This document shows positions 11,301 to 21,319 of a stretch of 21,375 nt of DNA, piece by piece (the first letter of the stretch is position 1; each line of letters starts with the position of its first letter). Made by a program: the position numbers and the translations under genes. This stretch comes from Balantidium ctenopharyngodoni (taxonomy: Eukaryota; Ciliophora; Litostomatea; Vestibuliferida; Balantidiidae), in the NCBI GenBank assembly GCA_036325645.1, contig JAWNBB010004058.1:1-21375 (forward strand), given 5' to 3'. Below the pieces are notes generated by a model. It made no database searches and had not been told where the DNA came from. It saw only the letters and a list, made by a program, of their open reading frames with translations.

Positions 11301-14300
11301 TGTTGTTATTAGTATCTCCGATATTTTCATTGTTTTCATTTCAATTAATTCAACCGCTCTTCTCGATTCAAGTGTTATCGCCTACATCATTGGAAAAAGC
11401 TGCTTTATCATTTTTCTTAATTTCTACTTTTCTTTGGCGGTTTTCCGCGCATTTCACCTTGCCTCTTGTGCTTGCATCACACAGTTCAAACGAATTATCG
11501 TTGTCTTGATTATCTGCGTTTAAATCTCCGTTTATTTCATCATTGCCTTTAGCTTTATCGGGAGGCGGGTTATTCTTGATTTCGTTATTGTATAACAATA
11601 TTATATCGAGTTTATTAATCTTCTTTTTATAATTCTTCTCTATTATAGTCCTTATATAATTATAATACTCGTTATCCTTTGACACTTGTCTACATTCCCG
11701 AAACCCGGAGTACGACTTTCAGGCACCACTTCAGCAATTTCCAATAATATTTAAAAATCTTTCCTTATACTCGGAATCATCACTCCTTTTATACTTACGA
11801 ATATTTTTACTTCAAAACAAAATTGAGATACTTGGGATACTCACAAAATCGGACTTATTAAATCAGAGGAAATTTTTATTCGACTTCACGAAGAACTTAT
11901 CGAGCATGAAGTAGTAATTTTCAGAGTCTAAATGTGAAGTGAAAATATCATTCAGTATATAAATGTAGTTCTTATTCTTCGTTCGTTTGGCGAGTTTTAT
12001 TATGATATCGTATACGACTTCCAAGTAGATCTTCGGTTTATTATTATGGATTAACCTTTGTTTTAATCCTCAGATGTTGCTTTTGCTTAGAATATTATAC
12101 CGGTATTTAATTCAGTCATCATTGACTCAATTGTATAATTCTTTTTCATTGATGTCAAGACTTTCTTTTCTCCAAATCGTTTTGTGTTTTAATATCGCGT
12201 ATAATAGTCATACCAAGTTGATTTTGTTTCAGTAGTAAAACTTAGTATAAAGCGGTTCTTGTTTTAATGCAATTATGATTATCTGATCAAGTCACACTTG
12301 TCCTCAATGCATATTATTTGGCATCGTGCAGATATTGTACACGAAATTGAATATAAATGAGGACTTATGGTATGGGAGAATCAGATTGATACACTTCGGG
12401 AATATCACTCAAATGGTGTTTATTGCGGTTTTGTTATTACTAGCAAACGCTGTTGTAAATATTCTTGAACAGATTTTCCGGGAAGTTATGAAATGATTGA
12501 ATCAACACGGGTTATTAATTCGATTGGTGCAGATTTGTCAACATCAGTACAAGAACATTTCATAAGCGATGTGCGTTAAATTATCGGCGTTGATCTCGAT
12601 GATATCTGCGAAAAAATTAAGAAGGAGTTTCGTGTCAGATGTATATGAAGATACGGTAATTAGTTTATTATAATTGCATTCTTCTCAGTCTTGGTATTTT
12701 TTGCATTTTAATACGAAGTGTAGTTTATCATATGTTGAGAAGCTTTTGGTTGTTGTATTTATTTTCTCGAAGAAGGTAAGCATGATGCTTTTCAGTGTAT
12801 AGTCAGAAATATAAATTGCTCTTAACTTGTTCAGCATTGAGGTTAGGGTTAGGCAATTCTGTTCTGCGACAGTGGAATGTTCAGTGTTTACCTTGTCTGG
12901 AGGGAATTCATTTTGTAAATCTATTGTTTTACTTGGATCCAACGAAAAATCACCGATGTTGCTCCCGATAGTTCCATTGATAATCTGATTATTCTGTGCA
13001 TTTAATGTCGCCATATTCACCATATTCATCATCTTCGACTTCTTTTCATTTTTTTTTCACGCTAAACATGTAGTATAGAATTCATTTTCATTAAGGGGAT
13101 AATCAAATATAATTCGTAGACAAATCGCTTTGAGAACCTCCTTTTGCTTATTGTTAATGCTTAGAATATTCCTCTCAGCCTCACTTTTATGATTGATTAA
13201 TTTCTCAAATCACTTAATAAAGTAATTAATTGTATCTATCTTATATTCTTGATTGATATTCCGAAAATAAAAGTCGCTGAGAAGGTAAAACACCTTAACA
13301 AACTGATAATGTTTATACAGGAATATGTCGACATCATTCACATCTGTTCACAGTTTGTATATTTCCAAATAAAATGTGATGTTTTCCGTTCCTGAAATAA
13401 ATTTCTCCAGAAGCTGCGTGTACTCTTTCTTTAATTCTTTAAAATTCTTGTTGTGTTTCACATTCTTGGTAGTATTACTATATTCATTTACATCATTGAA
13501 ATCTCCATTAATCGACGAGTGTCTGGATTTATCACTGCTGTTTTGGCTTAGTTTCCTCAAATCAACTTGTTTGATTTCGATATGATCAAATATTTTTTGA
13601 AATTTTAATATTTTCATTCAGTTTTCTCAGGTTCACAACCCAGAGTTGTTTTTATTTATACAGTCGTAAAATCAGCAAAACATATCACTCTAGATGATCG
13701 AACAAGTAAAGGTTAAAGAATATTATTTAAAATATGCTTACGAGAAGGGGAAAATAATTTAAGTTATACAGCTTGTGATTCAATAACATCTTGCATAGCT
13801 CATTCCTCACCAATGTCCGATAGCAAATAATCTCTTGGGTATAGTCCGGATTCTGCAGATTTAAGTTTATAATCCAATGATTAGTTCATGTCAAAATTTC
13901 TTTTTCCATTTTATAGCAATCACATATATAAAAATAAAATAATAAAATCTTACTTTATTAAGACACTTTGATATACTGAACAACAGCGCTTTTATCTCAG
14001 GGATGTAATACTCAAAGTTAATTGAATCGAACACTTCCTTTGTATATTTCATTAAATCGCAGAAAAAATCAATAACATCTTTCTTGAGTTCCGTGGTTTT
14101 CTGAAGCACTGAAATAATTAATTCATAGTTTCATATTAGATAATTGAATCCTTCGTATTGAAGGAATTGAAACACCGAAGACGAATGTGTAAAAAAAAAC
14201 GTGGCGCCGTTTTCGATTCTCGGTTCGATTTGATAAAGGACTTTTGTTTCTTTAAATATATCGTTTCAATATACCTTTTTCCCTCAGTTCGAGTACTCGT

Positions 14301-15924
14301 TCACCGGAGTAACATATCCAATTAAATCATTGTGTAAATCAGTTAAATTAGTGAAATAGTTCTTAGATGTGATGTAGTTTTTGTAATTGATATTAATAAC
14401 GTCACCATTCGAGTTCATGTATTTATTGTATTTATTCATATTTGATATATCGTAACGTGAGAAGTACAGACACAATTCATAGTCTCCTTTCAAATTAAAT
14501 AAGTTATCACGGAATTCGTCACTGTAAATTCCATTGAACAGGATAACTGGGCCAAGAGCGCCCTCGAAGTTGTTTTTGTTGTATCTCCCTAAATAAAGTT
14601 TTCAGTTTTTTTTAAGGTTTTTCTGGAATTTCAAGTTAACACCTTCGACAATTTTGTCTTCGGAATAAATCTGAATGTAACACTTGTCGTGTTCTTTAAT
14701 TGAGTAATATATTAAATATGTGATTTGCTTCTTTACCGGGCAGAGTTCGGTTTCAACATTGTCAAAAGAAACGTGGTACAATTTCGAATCCTTAATGTGA
14801 AACTTGATGATTTCTTCAACGTTTGATTTCGAATCGGATTTTAAATATCATATCGGGAAAATATTCGAAGGATTGTTAGGTGGTATTGAAGAAATGTGGT
14901 TCGGTTCATTTGATGTTTGGGAGATTGGGTCAAGACAAAAGGAGAACACTAATGTTAATTTCTCCTTTACAATGACGTTGTTTACCTGGAGACCGTTGTA
15001 AATATCATTGTTCATCATAAACCCGCGACTGATTCATAAGGGATCTTTGTCGAAAATATCATTTTCTTTATCTCTTCATGATTTGCAAAATTTAATATTT
15101 TGTGATAACGAATACAATAATTCCTTATTCTCGGTATGAATTTCTCCGATTCTACCGCAAAAGTTTTTCATGAACTCCCCTTTGAAGTTAAACGCATACA
15201 CCGATGAAATAAAAGAAACAATGTATTCAATATCTTCTGACTGGTTGTATGTTCAATATAATAAATTCAATAGTTTTGTTGACCTTGATATCATGCTTCT
15301 ATTTGCTTTATTTGATTCACGATATTTTTTTATCAACTCACAGAAACATTTCGTTCACTGAAAGTCGTTGACAGTGACAAGAATGTCGATAATATCAGTA
15401 AAATTTTCGATTTTTTTTATCTTCTTATACACTAAGTTACTCAGTAATCCCTTGTTTTGAATGTTAATTTCAGATCTTTGATATGCACTACTAAATCAAA
15501 TAAATTTAATAATTATCATTAAATCTAACGTGTCGACATAGGAAGAGCGGTAGTATTTTGCGATTAGTTTAATTAGGTTGTCTCGAAGAATGTGCTTGTT
15601 ATTATACAAAATGGAAGGTGAAGATTGATTTATCTCTTGCAAGTACAACCAAAGTGTTATTATGTAATGAAGAAGGAGCTTCTTGTTTCAGGAGCTTGTG
15701 AAACCTCCTTTGTGTTCGGCAAAATATGAGAATTTCCAAATCATTCGTATCATATCCTTCGAGGATGCCTTTTCTCAACATTCTGAAATTGAGAAATCAG
15801 GAAATACGTAATCTTGAGCTATATTAAGACGAAATATTTCCTCGATGAATTTGCTTTCACTTCAAGGTTTAAGAAGGTTATGCTCTTGTTTATTGGATAT
15901 TCGGGATACAAAAGGCTTTTTCAT
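8332..15924 (-). CDS. large BEACH-domain protein (PH-BEACH-WD40)
   Basis: Start ATG 15924 directly follows an in-frame TAA; the stop is TAG 8334-8332. Removing two introns (13953-13853 and 13741-13690) leaves 7,440 bases, exactly 2,480 codons, or 2,479 residues, with many in-frame TGA as Trp. Domains, approximate: a concanavalin A/LamG-like region at 365-490 (WKLYLGRYNKNNFEGALG); a long helical, partly Asn-rich middle; a PH-like domain at 1665-1800 (VFGEIIITQSLLFFRN; the RRFWYQFQACEIFL strand); BEACH at about 1825-2100 with hallmark stretches GNLSNWEYLLYLNKYSSRSY, TNQYPVTPWW, SRELIPQFYTTPDFFYNYN and ISFGQTPFKLLEDPH; and a WD40-like C-terminus to 2479. BEACH proteins (neurobeachin, LRBA, LYST, WDFY3, Dictyostelium Lvs) are cytosolic scaffolds for vesicle traffic, lysosome function or autophagy. 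I cannot assign the subfamily. I see no FYVE domain, which argues mildly against WDFY3. It is shorter than most animal members. Confidence 0.93.
13690..13741 (-). other. intron 2 of the BEACH gene (52 bases)
   Basis: The minus strand reads GTAAGC at 13741 and ends ATCTAG at 13690. Unspliced, the frame hits a TAA within five codons of the donor. Removal joins exons in phase 0 (...NYFPLL then SDMFCWFYDC...). The length is not a multiple of three, so splicing is needed to keep the frame. Confidence 0.85.
13853..13953 (-). other. intron 1 of the BEACH gene (101 bases)
   Basis: The donor GTAAGA lies at 13953 after ...KCLNK. The acceptor is ATCTGCAG ending at 13853, preceded by an ACTAATC branch-like motif. 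The nearer AG (after GGAAAAAG) leads to a TAA, whereas the CTGCAG acceptor opens a clean 37-codon exon starting NPDYTQEIICYRT that runs to the next donor. The combined intron lengths make the gene exactly divisible by three. Confidence 0.8.
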
Positions 15925-16236
15925 TTGTTTTTAATTCTTTATTTAATGTTTATTGTTATAATAAATATAATATTGTTATAGCAGGGAATAATATATGCAT
16001 ATGTATAATATATACCAAGTGTGACAGGCGGAGAAAGAATAAAACAAAGCCCGTTTTATGTTTTGAACATTGTTTAATTTATGGTGGAAAGGTTACAAAG
16101 TTCAATTTGTTTTTGCGATTGCACTGATATGAATTGAGATGCTTTCTCTGATAGGTGATTATTAATATGAAGCAACATAACATAATATACTGCTTATTAT
16201 AGTAAAATGATAAAATAATAAATAATTAAATAAAAA
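15925..16236. promoter_or_regulatory. bidirectional promoter region
   Basis: These 312 bases lie between the divergent starts of the BEACH gene (-) and the two-pass membrane protein gene (+), so they must contain both promoters and 5' leaders. They are very AT-rich, with ATA/TAT runs near 15,960-16,010, and a less AT-rich patch (around 16,020-16,055) in the middle. I see no defined motif, open frame or RNA gene. The assignment rests on gene arrangement only. Confidence 0.5.
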
Positions 16237-18240
16237 ATGAGTCTGAAAAAAATCTTCACATATGCACTTGAAAGTCTCGATTTCATCGGTCATGAACCTA
16301 TCCTCAAACTAGATAATAAGCCAAGAAACAGAACGTTAATCGGTGGTATTTTATGCTTCTTTATCTACGCATTATTTATTCTCGCCGCTTGTTACTTCGG
16401 TCAAGAGCTCATATTCCACGATATTCCCACAATAATTCCAAACACAAAATTAATAACAAATTCCGATAAAATAAGTTTAAACCAAAAGCAATTCCTCTTT
16501 TATTTATCTCTACTTAATACGGAAACGTGGACTTTATTCAACCCAGATGATTTTATTTCTATATCAATTAACCTAATAACTCGTGACAACATGGGCAATC
16601 TTGTCAACAGTCGTATTATACCTATCCGTGACTGTCTTCAATCCGATTTCCAAGGAGCCAATTTCACTGATTTAACTTTCGAAAGCATTGACTATAATAA
16701 ATACAAGTGTCTTGACATAGATAAAAGTGACATGAGCTATTCACTCTTTTCAAGTATCAATCTCAATCTCAAATCGAATACTTTTTCTTCAATTCAAGTC
16801 CTCATATCAAAGCTCAACAGTATCTCCGATTTAAACGAATCGATTTTATCGACTTCCCTTCTCGATTTTACCTCCATCGACACAATATTCTCAACGAGAG
16901 ATTTCAATAATTACGGTAGGCATACACTAGTCAAGCACTACCTTTCCCTGAACGACGAGCAAACTTTATTTTCAATAATGAAAATCCAAATAATCTCATA
17001 CATTACTGATATCGGCTACATGTTCGAGGATTTCCGCACTAAACTATTTCACCGGTTTTACACTCTCGAGAATAATTACTTTAAGAAACCCAAAGATGAT
17101 TCCGACATTTGAATAAATTTAAATATTAAGTTAAATAATACCAAAGAGGAGACCTTCAGGAAGTACTATCGTTTTCAAAATTGGGTGGCTGAGCTTGGCG
17201 GGATTGTCCGGGCGCTGACACTCATGGCATTCGTTATCAATTATTTCAATGACCAAAGCACTTATTATGAAATGATGATTAATAGTTGATTTGAATGCAA
17301 TGATATTATTAAATACTTTCAATACACAGACATTGACTCTGCAAGAGATAAACGCAAGGCGAGGGATAGTATCGTGCTTTGCTCCGCAAAGAAACAAAAA
17401 ACATTTTTCGAGAAAGAATATAAACAATACATCGGTTGCTGACAAAGCGATGTGAATATTCAAACAAATAATTTCCTCAAGGGAAGAGCTCAGAGTGAGC
17501 ATCAAAATAGCCACGGAAAGTCGAACCCGATTTTAACTGGGAATAGTAACATTGCGACAAACGCAATCAATAACCATTTGACCAATAATTACAATAACAA
17601 TAGCCATAACAATAGCAATAATAATATCAACACAAGCAACAACCATATCCATAACACTAATAATAACAATAACGCGCCAATCGTACCAACAAATATCCTG
17701 AACTATGTCAATAATAGAAACACTAATCTTAACAATGAGAACTCGGAAAAACCTTTTCCTTGAAATAAAGAACTTTCATCTTCCTCGAGTCATGACGATC
17801 CACACGATATTTACATTGATTCACTTAAGAAGAGCAAACAAATCAAAGAACACTTCGAGAAGATAAAACAAGTAAGATTCTCATTGAATATGTGGGAAGT
17901 GTTTCTATTCTGTTTTTTTAAAAAAAAGGAGAATCCGAAATACAACGCGTTCATCGGCGGGAAGGAACTGATTAAGGAGAGAACTGATATTATATATATA
18001 CTGCGTAAAAATCTGCAGTTTGATCGGTTTAAAAATTTGATACTGAGAGACTACCAAGTACTTCTGCTTAACAGTTTAACAAAATTTATGCTTGATCCTG
18101 AACGCATTAACTTATGTAATTTCGAGAATTGTAATTACGAAAAATTTATTGATGCGTATGATCATTGCACTGGGAATAGTAATATCATTGATATGAAACT
18201 ATCGCGATGGGTGGAATCGAAGTTTAAGTTTGAGAAATAA
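16237..18240 (+). CDS. ciliate-type two-pass membrane protein, Asn-rich tail
   Basis: With TGA as Trp this is a single frame of 667 residues. A short basic cytoplasmic N-terminus (LDFIGHEPILKLDNKPRNRT) leads into a transmembrane helix at about 33-55. A large, probably luminal or extracellular domain follows, with candidate glycosylation sites (NFT, NES, NNT). A second helix at about 317-337 follows the motif AELGGIVRALTLMAF. The C-terminal tail has an Asn-rich linker (about 450-480) and a conserved-looking end (SLNMWEVFLF...; KERTDIIYILRKNLQFDRFK). This architecture matches a large family of uncharacterised ciliate membrane proteins with an L-G-G motif before the second helix. The function is unknown; ER, contractile-vacuole or surface location are all possible. 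In-frame TGA codons lie at 17110, 17287, 17440 and 17761, so the standard code would cut it into several pieces. Confidence 0.8.
17584..17674 (+). repeat. AAT/AAC-rich low-complexity tract
   Basis: An imperfect AAT/AAC repeat inside the membrane-protein gene encodes a run of Asn broken by Ser, His, Thr and Ile. It lies between the membrane-proximal part and the C-terminal domain and probably forms a flexible linker. Mixed codon use suggests it is not a fresh slippage product. Confidence 0.75.
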
Positions 18241-18868
18241 TGAATTGGGTTTGATTATATTTATTATCAACATTTTTATTTTTATAGTTTTATAATTATC
18301 AACATATTCGTTTGTTATTTTGTTAATCAATAAACAATTCAAACATATAATATTTGATTATTCTTGTGGATGTGGAATCAAAGTAATGGAGATGTAATGT
18401 AGAGTAACATTAACGAACAGATATCAAATTTCTAAGACCGAATGACGCTTGAAAACGGAGTGGACTTGTAAACAATATCAATATAAACAAGTATATTAAA
18501 GATAGTATATCGTATAGTATATACACACAGTTTTGATTAATATTATCTAAAAATCATATTGTAAAAATAAATATCTCGTGTATACATTAGTCACAGTATT
18601 ATTTTATATTAATAAAGAATCGATACAGTTACTTTCACCATACGCTTTCCCTCAAACGATCCGTTTCACCCGCAGCTCTGAAAAACAATCCTTAACTTTG
18701 TATATGTTATCAGTTATTATCATCAGACAAAGCAAATAAAATAATCATTATATTTCTATACGAACATATCAAATAAACATACAAATAAAGATAATAATAA
18801 TATCATTAACCCAGAACACACAAAAATATAGTACATCTTTTTTTCTCTCTCGATATTAAAGATCCTCC
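18241..18868. other. convergent spacer between two gene ends
   Basis: These 628 AT-rich bases lie between the stop of the membrane-protein gene (+) and the stop of the MORN gene (-). Both 3' UTRs should be here. Most has no open frame. One distinctly less AT-rich patch (about 18,630-18,700) carries the small ORF listed separately and a small inverted repeat (AAACG GAT CGTTT), so a short structured RNA is also possible. Confidence 0.5.
18604..18723 (-). CDS. possible 39-residue micro-ORF
   Basis: This is a tentative call. From ATG 18723 to TAA 18604 the minus strand reads 39 codons with one TGA: MIITDNIYKVKDCF, then SELRVKRIVWGKAYGES, then NCIDSLLI. It is locally richer in G+C than its surroundings, as real exons here tend to be, and lies just downstream of the MORN gene on the same strand. 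It could be an independent micro-protein, a missed terminal exon, or a structured RNA: a TCTGATGA sequence loosely like a C box lies at its start, but a well-placed D box is not evident. I recognise no family. Confidence 0.22.
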
Positions 18869-20284
18869 TTATTTAGTAACCATTTTGCTAATCGCATTAA
18901 TAATCATTTGATCGGTCATTTCTAAAAACTTTAAATATTTCGTCTGTTCACTTCCCACATACTTTCCGATATTCCATTTACTATTTCACATTCTCTCGAC
19001 TCTTCCTTCTTTCCAAATTCCATACTTAATAAACTTGCTATTTATTTTCAAACCAAGTCCATGCATTTTACCGTTTTCCCAGAATCCACAATACGCAACC
19101 AAAGGCTGTTCACTCCAATAAAAAATACCGAAATCACATTTCTTATCGTCTTTATAATAACCAATGTATCTCTTCCCATCAGGCCAAAGAAATTCACCGA
19201 AACCATTCATGAGACCTTCCTTAAGCTCGCCTTGAAAAAGTCTGTCATCAGGGTATCAAATAACGCCTCAACCGCTCATTTCATTGTTTACCCAGTTACC
19301 TTGGTAAATCATACCATCAGGCCATCGATACAGTCCAATACCATTTTTTCAACCGTTTAAATATTGGCCTTGATAGTAAGTTTCATCCTCCCATGTTTCT
19401 ATCCCGAAACCTTCAAGGGAATTGTTAACCCAATTTCCTTCGTATCGTACTTTGGTTGTCATATTATAGATACCGTATCCCATGGGACGGTTGTCAACGT
19501 AATACCCAAAAAACACCGAACCTGTGTAATTGAAAAATTTACAATACCCTTGCGCTTTGCAACTCTGAAAGTTGGCCATTAATTTACTGGAGTCATCCCA
19601 TGTGATAATCCCGAATCCTTGTTTCTGCTTTTTATTATTGTAGAAACCAGTGTACTTGAATTTTTTAGTCTTTTTAAGGAAATAACCTTTGATTGACATT
19701 ATCGATTCCTTCGTGTTGTCACAACGAAAAGACATCGAGTTTGAACTGAAACTATTAGTTCAGTGGTTGAGATCGAAGTTCTGTGTATATATATTCGAAT
19801 AAGCCTGGTTCTCTTCGTTAATGATATCATTTTGAATGTTGTTTCAAAAGTTGATATTTATTATTTGTGTATTTGGGTGATTCTTTTCAAAGGAAGAGAA
19901 AGTTTTCTTTTTGACAGAGCAGTCGAACTTGCACCTTTTGGAAAACTTGTCGTGAGGATTATCACTAACACTGTTCTTGTCCTTATCTTTTCGTTTTTTC
20001 GTGATGATCTCGAATTCAATTTTCTTTTGGATTTTACGCTTTTCGTAAATATACCTTCTGACGTGACGTTGAAGAAGGATGAGCTTGGATATTAACGAGT
20101 AGAAATTAATGTATGGGCTATATGGGTGGATACATGGTTTACGGTCGGAGAAATCTGCCTCATAGAAATGGCAGGAGTTCTGAATTGTAATCGTCTCGGT
20201 AGATATTTTATTATTATTATTTGTGTAAGGTTCTTCGATATTGTCACCACATATTTTTCCGATTTCACATTTGCAATTTCCCAT
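18869..20284 (-). CDS. MORN-repeat protein with IQ motif and acylation-type N-terminus
   Basis: With TGA as Trp this is a single frame of 471 residues, from ATG 20284 to TAA 18869. It begins MGNCKCEIGKIC: Gly2 suits N-myristoylation, and nearby cysteines (4, 6) suit palmitoylation, so membrane anchoring is likely. Residues 71-82 (LQRHVRRYIYEK) fit an IQ calmodulin-binding motif. From about 205 to 425 run roughly eight MORN repeats, for example YEGNWVNNSLEGFGIETWED, YQGNWVNNEMSGWGVIWYPD and GFGEFLWPDGKRYIGYY. MORN repeats bind phosphoinositides or build membrane-cytoskeleton scaffolds; in ciliates and other alveolates they often sit at the cortex or basal bodies. TGA codons lie at aromatic positions of the repeats (SGWGVIWYPD), supporting Trp. 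No kinase domain is present. A calcium-responsive cortical scaffold is my inference. Confidence 0.88.
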
Positions 20285-20371
20285 TTATTGCTTATATTAT
20301 AGTGTGTAAATAATAAATGCAAAAAAAATTTGGTTATTGGTTTTTAAAGAAAATCATTTAATATTATAATT
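20285..20371. promoter_or_regulatory. upstream region of the MORN gene
   Basis: This short AT-rich stretch lies directly upstream of the MORN gene start on the minus strand and should contain its core promoter and leader. I see no specific motif. The assignment rests on position. Confidence 0.4.
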
Positions 20372-20860
20372 ATTTCTGCAATTAATATAAGAGACATAAA
20401 AGAACCAAATGTTCAACTGAATGTATTAAATGCACCTAGACATGAAGGGTTGGTTTGATTATTATTATTATTATTGAATAGAATTGATGAGTCAGATTTA
20501 GATTGGTAGGACGAAGAGATTGTATAATGTATCGATAAGTTCGAAGGAATTATTAAACAAAATGATACTGCAGAATCAATAGAAGAGTTAATTGAAACGT
20601 ACTTTCTTTATAAATGCGACATTGAAGTTGAACTAGGGAAACTCCAGGATAATATAGAACAAAAAGAGGAAGTGTACTCAATAAAATACTATTCATAAAG
20701 TATAAATATTTAAAGTTGAAACCAGAGGTGAAACAACCGATGAAATACAATTAGGATAATGAAAAAATATCTTATTAGCAATTAAGGTAAGGAATAGATT
20801 AGAAAAATATCAAACCTTCATCATCTTGTTTCTCTTCAAGAAACAACATCTCAATTAAAA
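20372..20860 (+). pseudogene. decayed gene, possibly Mrs2/CorA-type Mg2+ transporter
   Basis: One plus-strand frame looks coding but is interrupted by TAG 20507-20509 and TAA 20525-20527; these codons act as real stops in every long gene here. Between 20528 and 20695 there are 56 open codons with strongly protein-like content: a DTAESIEELIETYFLYKCDI stretch, then VELGKLQDNIEQKEEVYSI, closed by TAA 20696-20698. The L-I-E-T-Y-F pattern followed by an amphipathic helix resembles the Mrs2 segment E-x-L-L-E-x-Y-[FY], just before the membrane part. An acidic IDESDLDW upstream may correspond to the Mrs2 LDDDxDM region. After 20715 coding-like sequence (VETRGETTDEIQLG) continues in another frame, and I find no G-M-N signature or membrane helices. 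No ATG start is evident. The remnant sits close to the right telomere. Alternatives: an exon of a gene I cannot resolve, or a gene using UAR as Gln. Confidence 0.4.
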
Positions 20861-21276
20861 AAAAATGAAAAAGAGAAAAACAGGACTTCCAAAGTCGGAA
20901 AGGCACTAACTTCAAATCAAATGAAAAACAAATCTTTTGAGTAGTCTTTCTTTTCCTTCTTTCACTTTCGTGTCGATTACTCTTTCTTCAAGCTTGCTTT
21001 CTTATATATTGGAAGACATGACTTGATTTGGTATAAAACAGAAATAGTGTTATTTAAACTTTAAAGGACAATGATTTGATATATTTTTAAGTTGATATAA
21101 ATTAAAAATAGAAATCCTTGAAAATATAAAGAAAATTAATGGCTTTTATTTATTTGCAAATACTCAGAAGTGAATGTAAAATGAATGTCATCAATAATTG
21201 TTTATGTTGTTATGTAAATAATAAATCTGCATTAAATGTTTGATAGTTGTTATACTAATTTTTTCTATTTTACTCA
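20861..21276. other. right subtelomeric spacer
   Basis: AT-rich unique sequence lies between the decayed gene and the right telomere. In-frame stops are frequent on both strands. I see no RNA gene, tandem repeat or conserved motif. A pyrimidine-rich patch lies around 20,945-21,000. Confidence 0.5.
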
Positions 21277-21319
21277 GGGATTGGGGATTAAATATTGGGG
21301 ATTGGGATTGGGGATTGGG
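21277..21319 (+). repeat. right telomere, G-rich strand (ATTGGGG)n
   Basis: These 43 bases of GGGATT/GGGGATT repeats, with one degenerate interval (GGGGATTAAATATTGGGG), have the orientation expected for a right chromosome end. They complement the left-end heptamer, which supports a telomere-to-telomere molecule. Some units have three rather than four G, either natural variation or homopolymer error. Confidence 0.85.

Noticed and set aside
10849-11523. Several plus-strand open frames of 90-100 codons
   Set aside because: They are antisense to the well-supported BEACH gene and read as hydrophobic low-complexity sequence; they are shadows.
17131-17514. 127-codon minus-strand open frame
   Set aside because: It is antisense to the membrane-protein gene, where the plus-strand frame continues with TGA as Trp through the second helix.
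20553-20750. 65-codon minus-strand open frame near the right end
   Set aside because: It is the reverse of the purine-rich remnant on the plus strand and has no coding features of its own.
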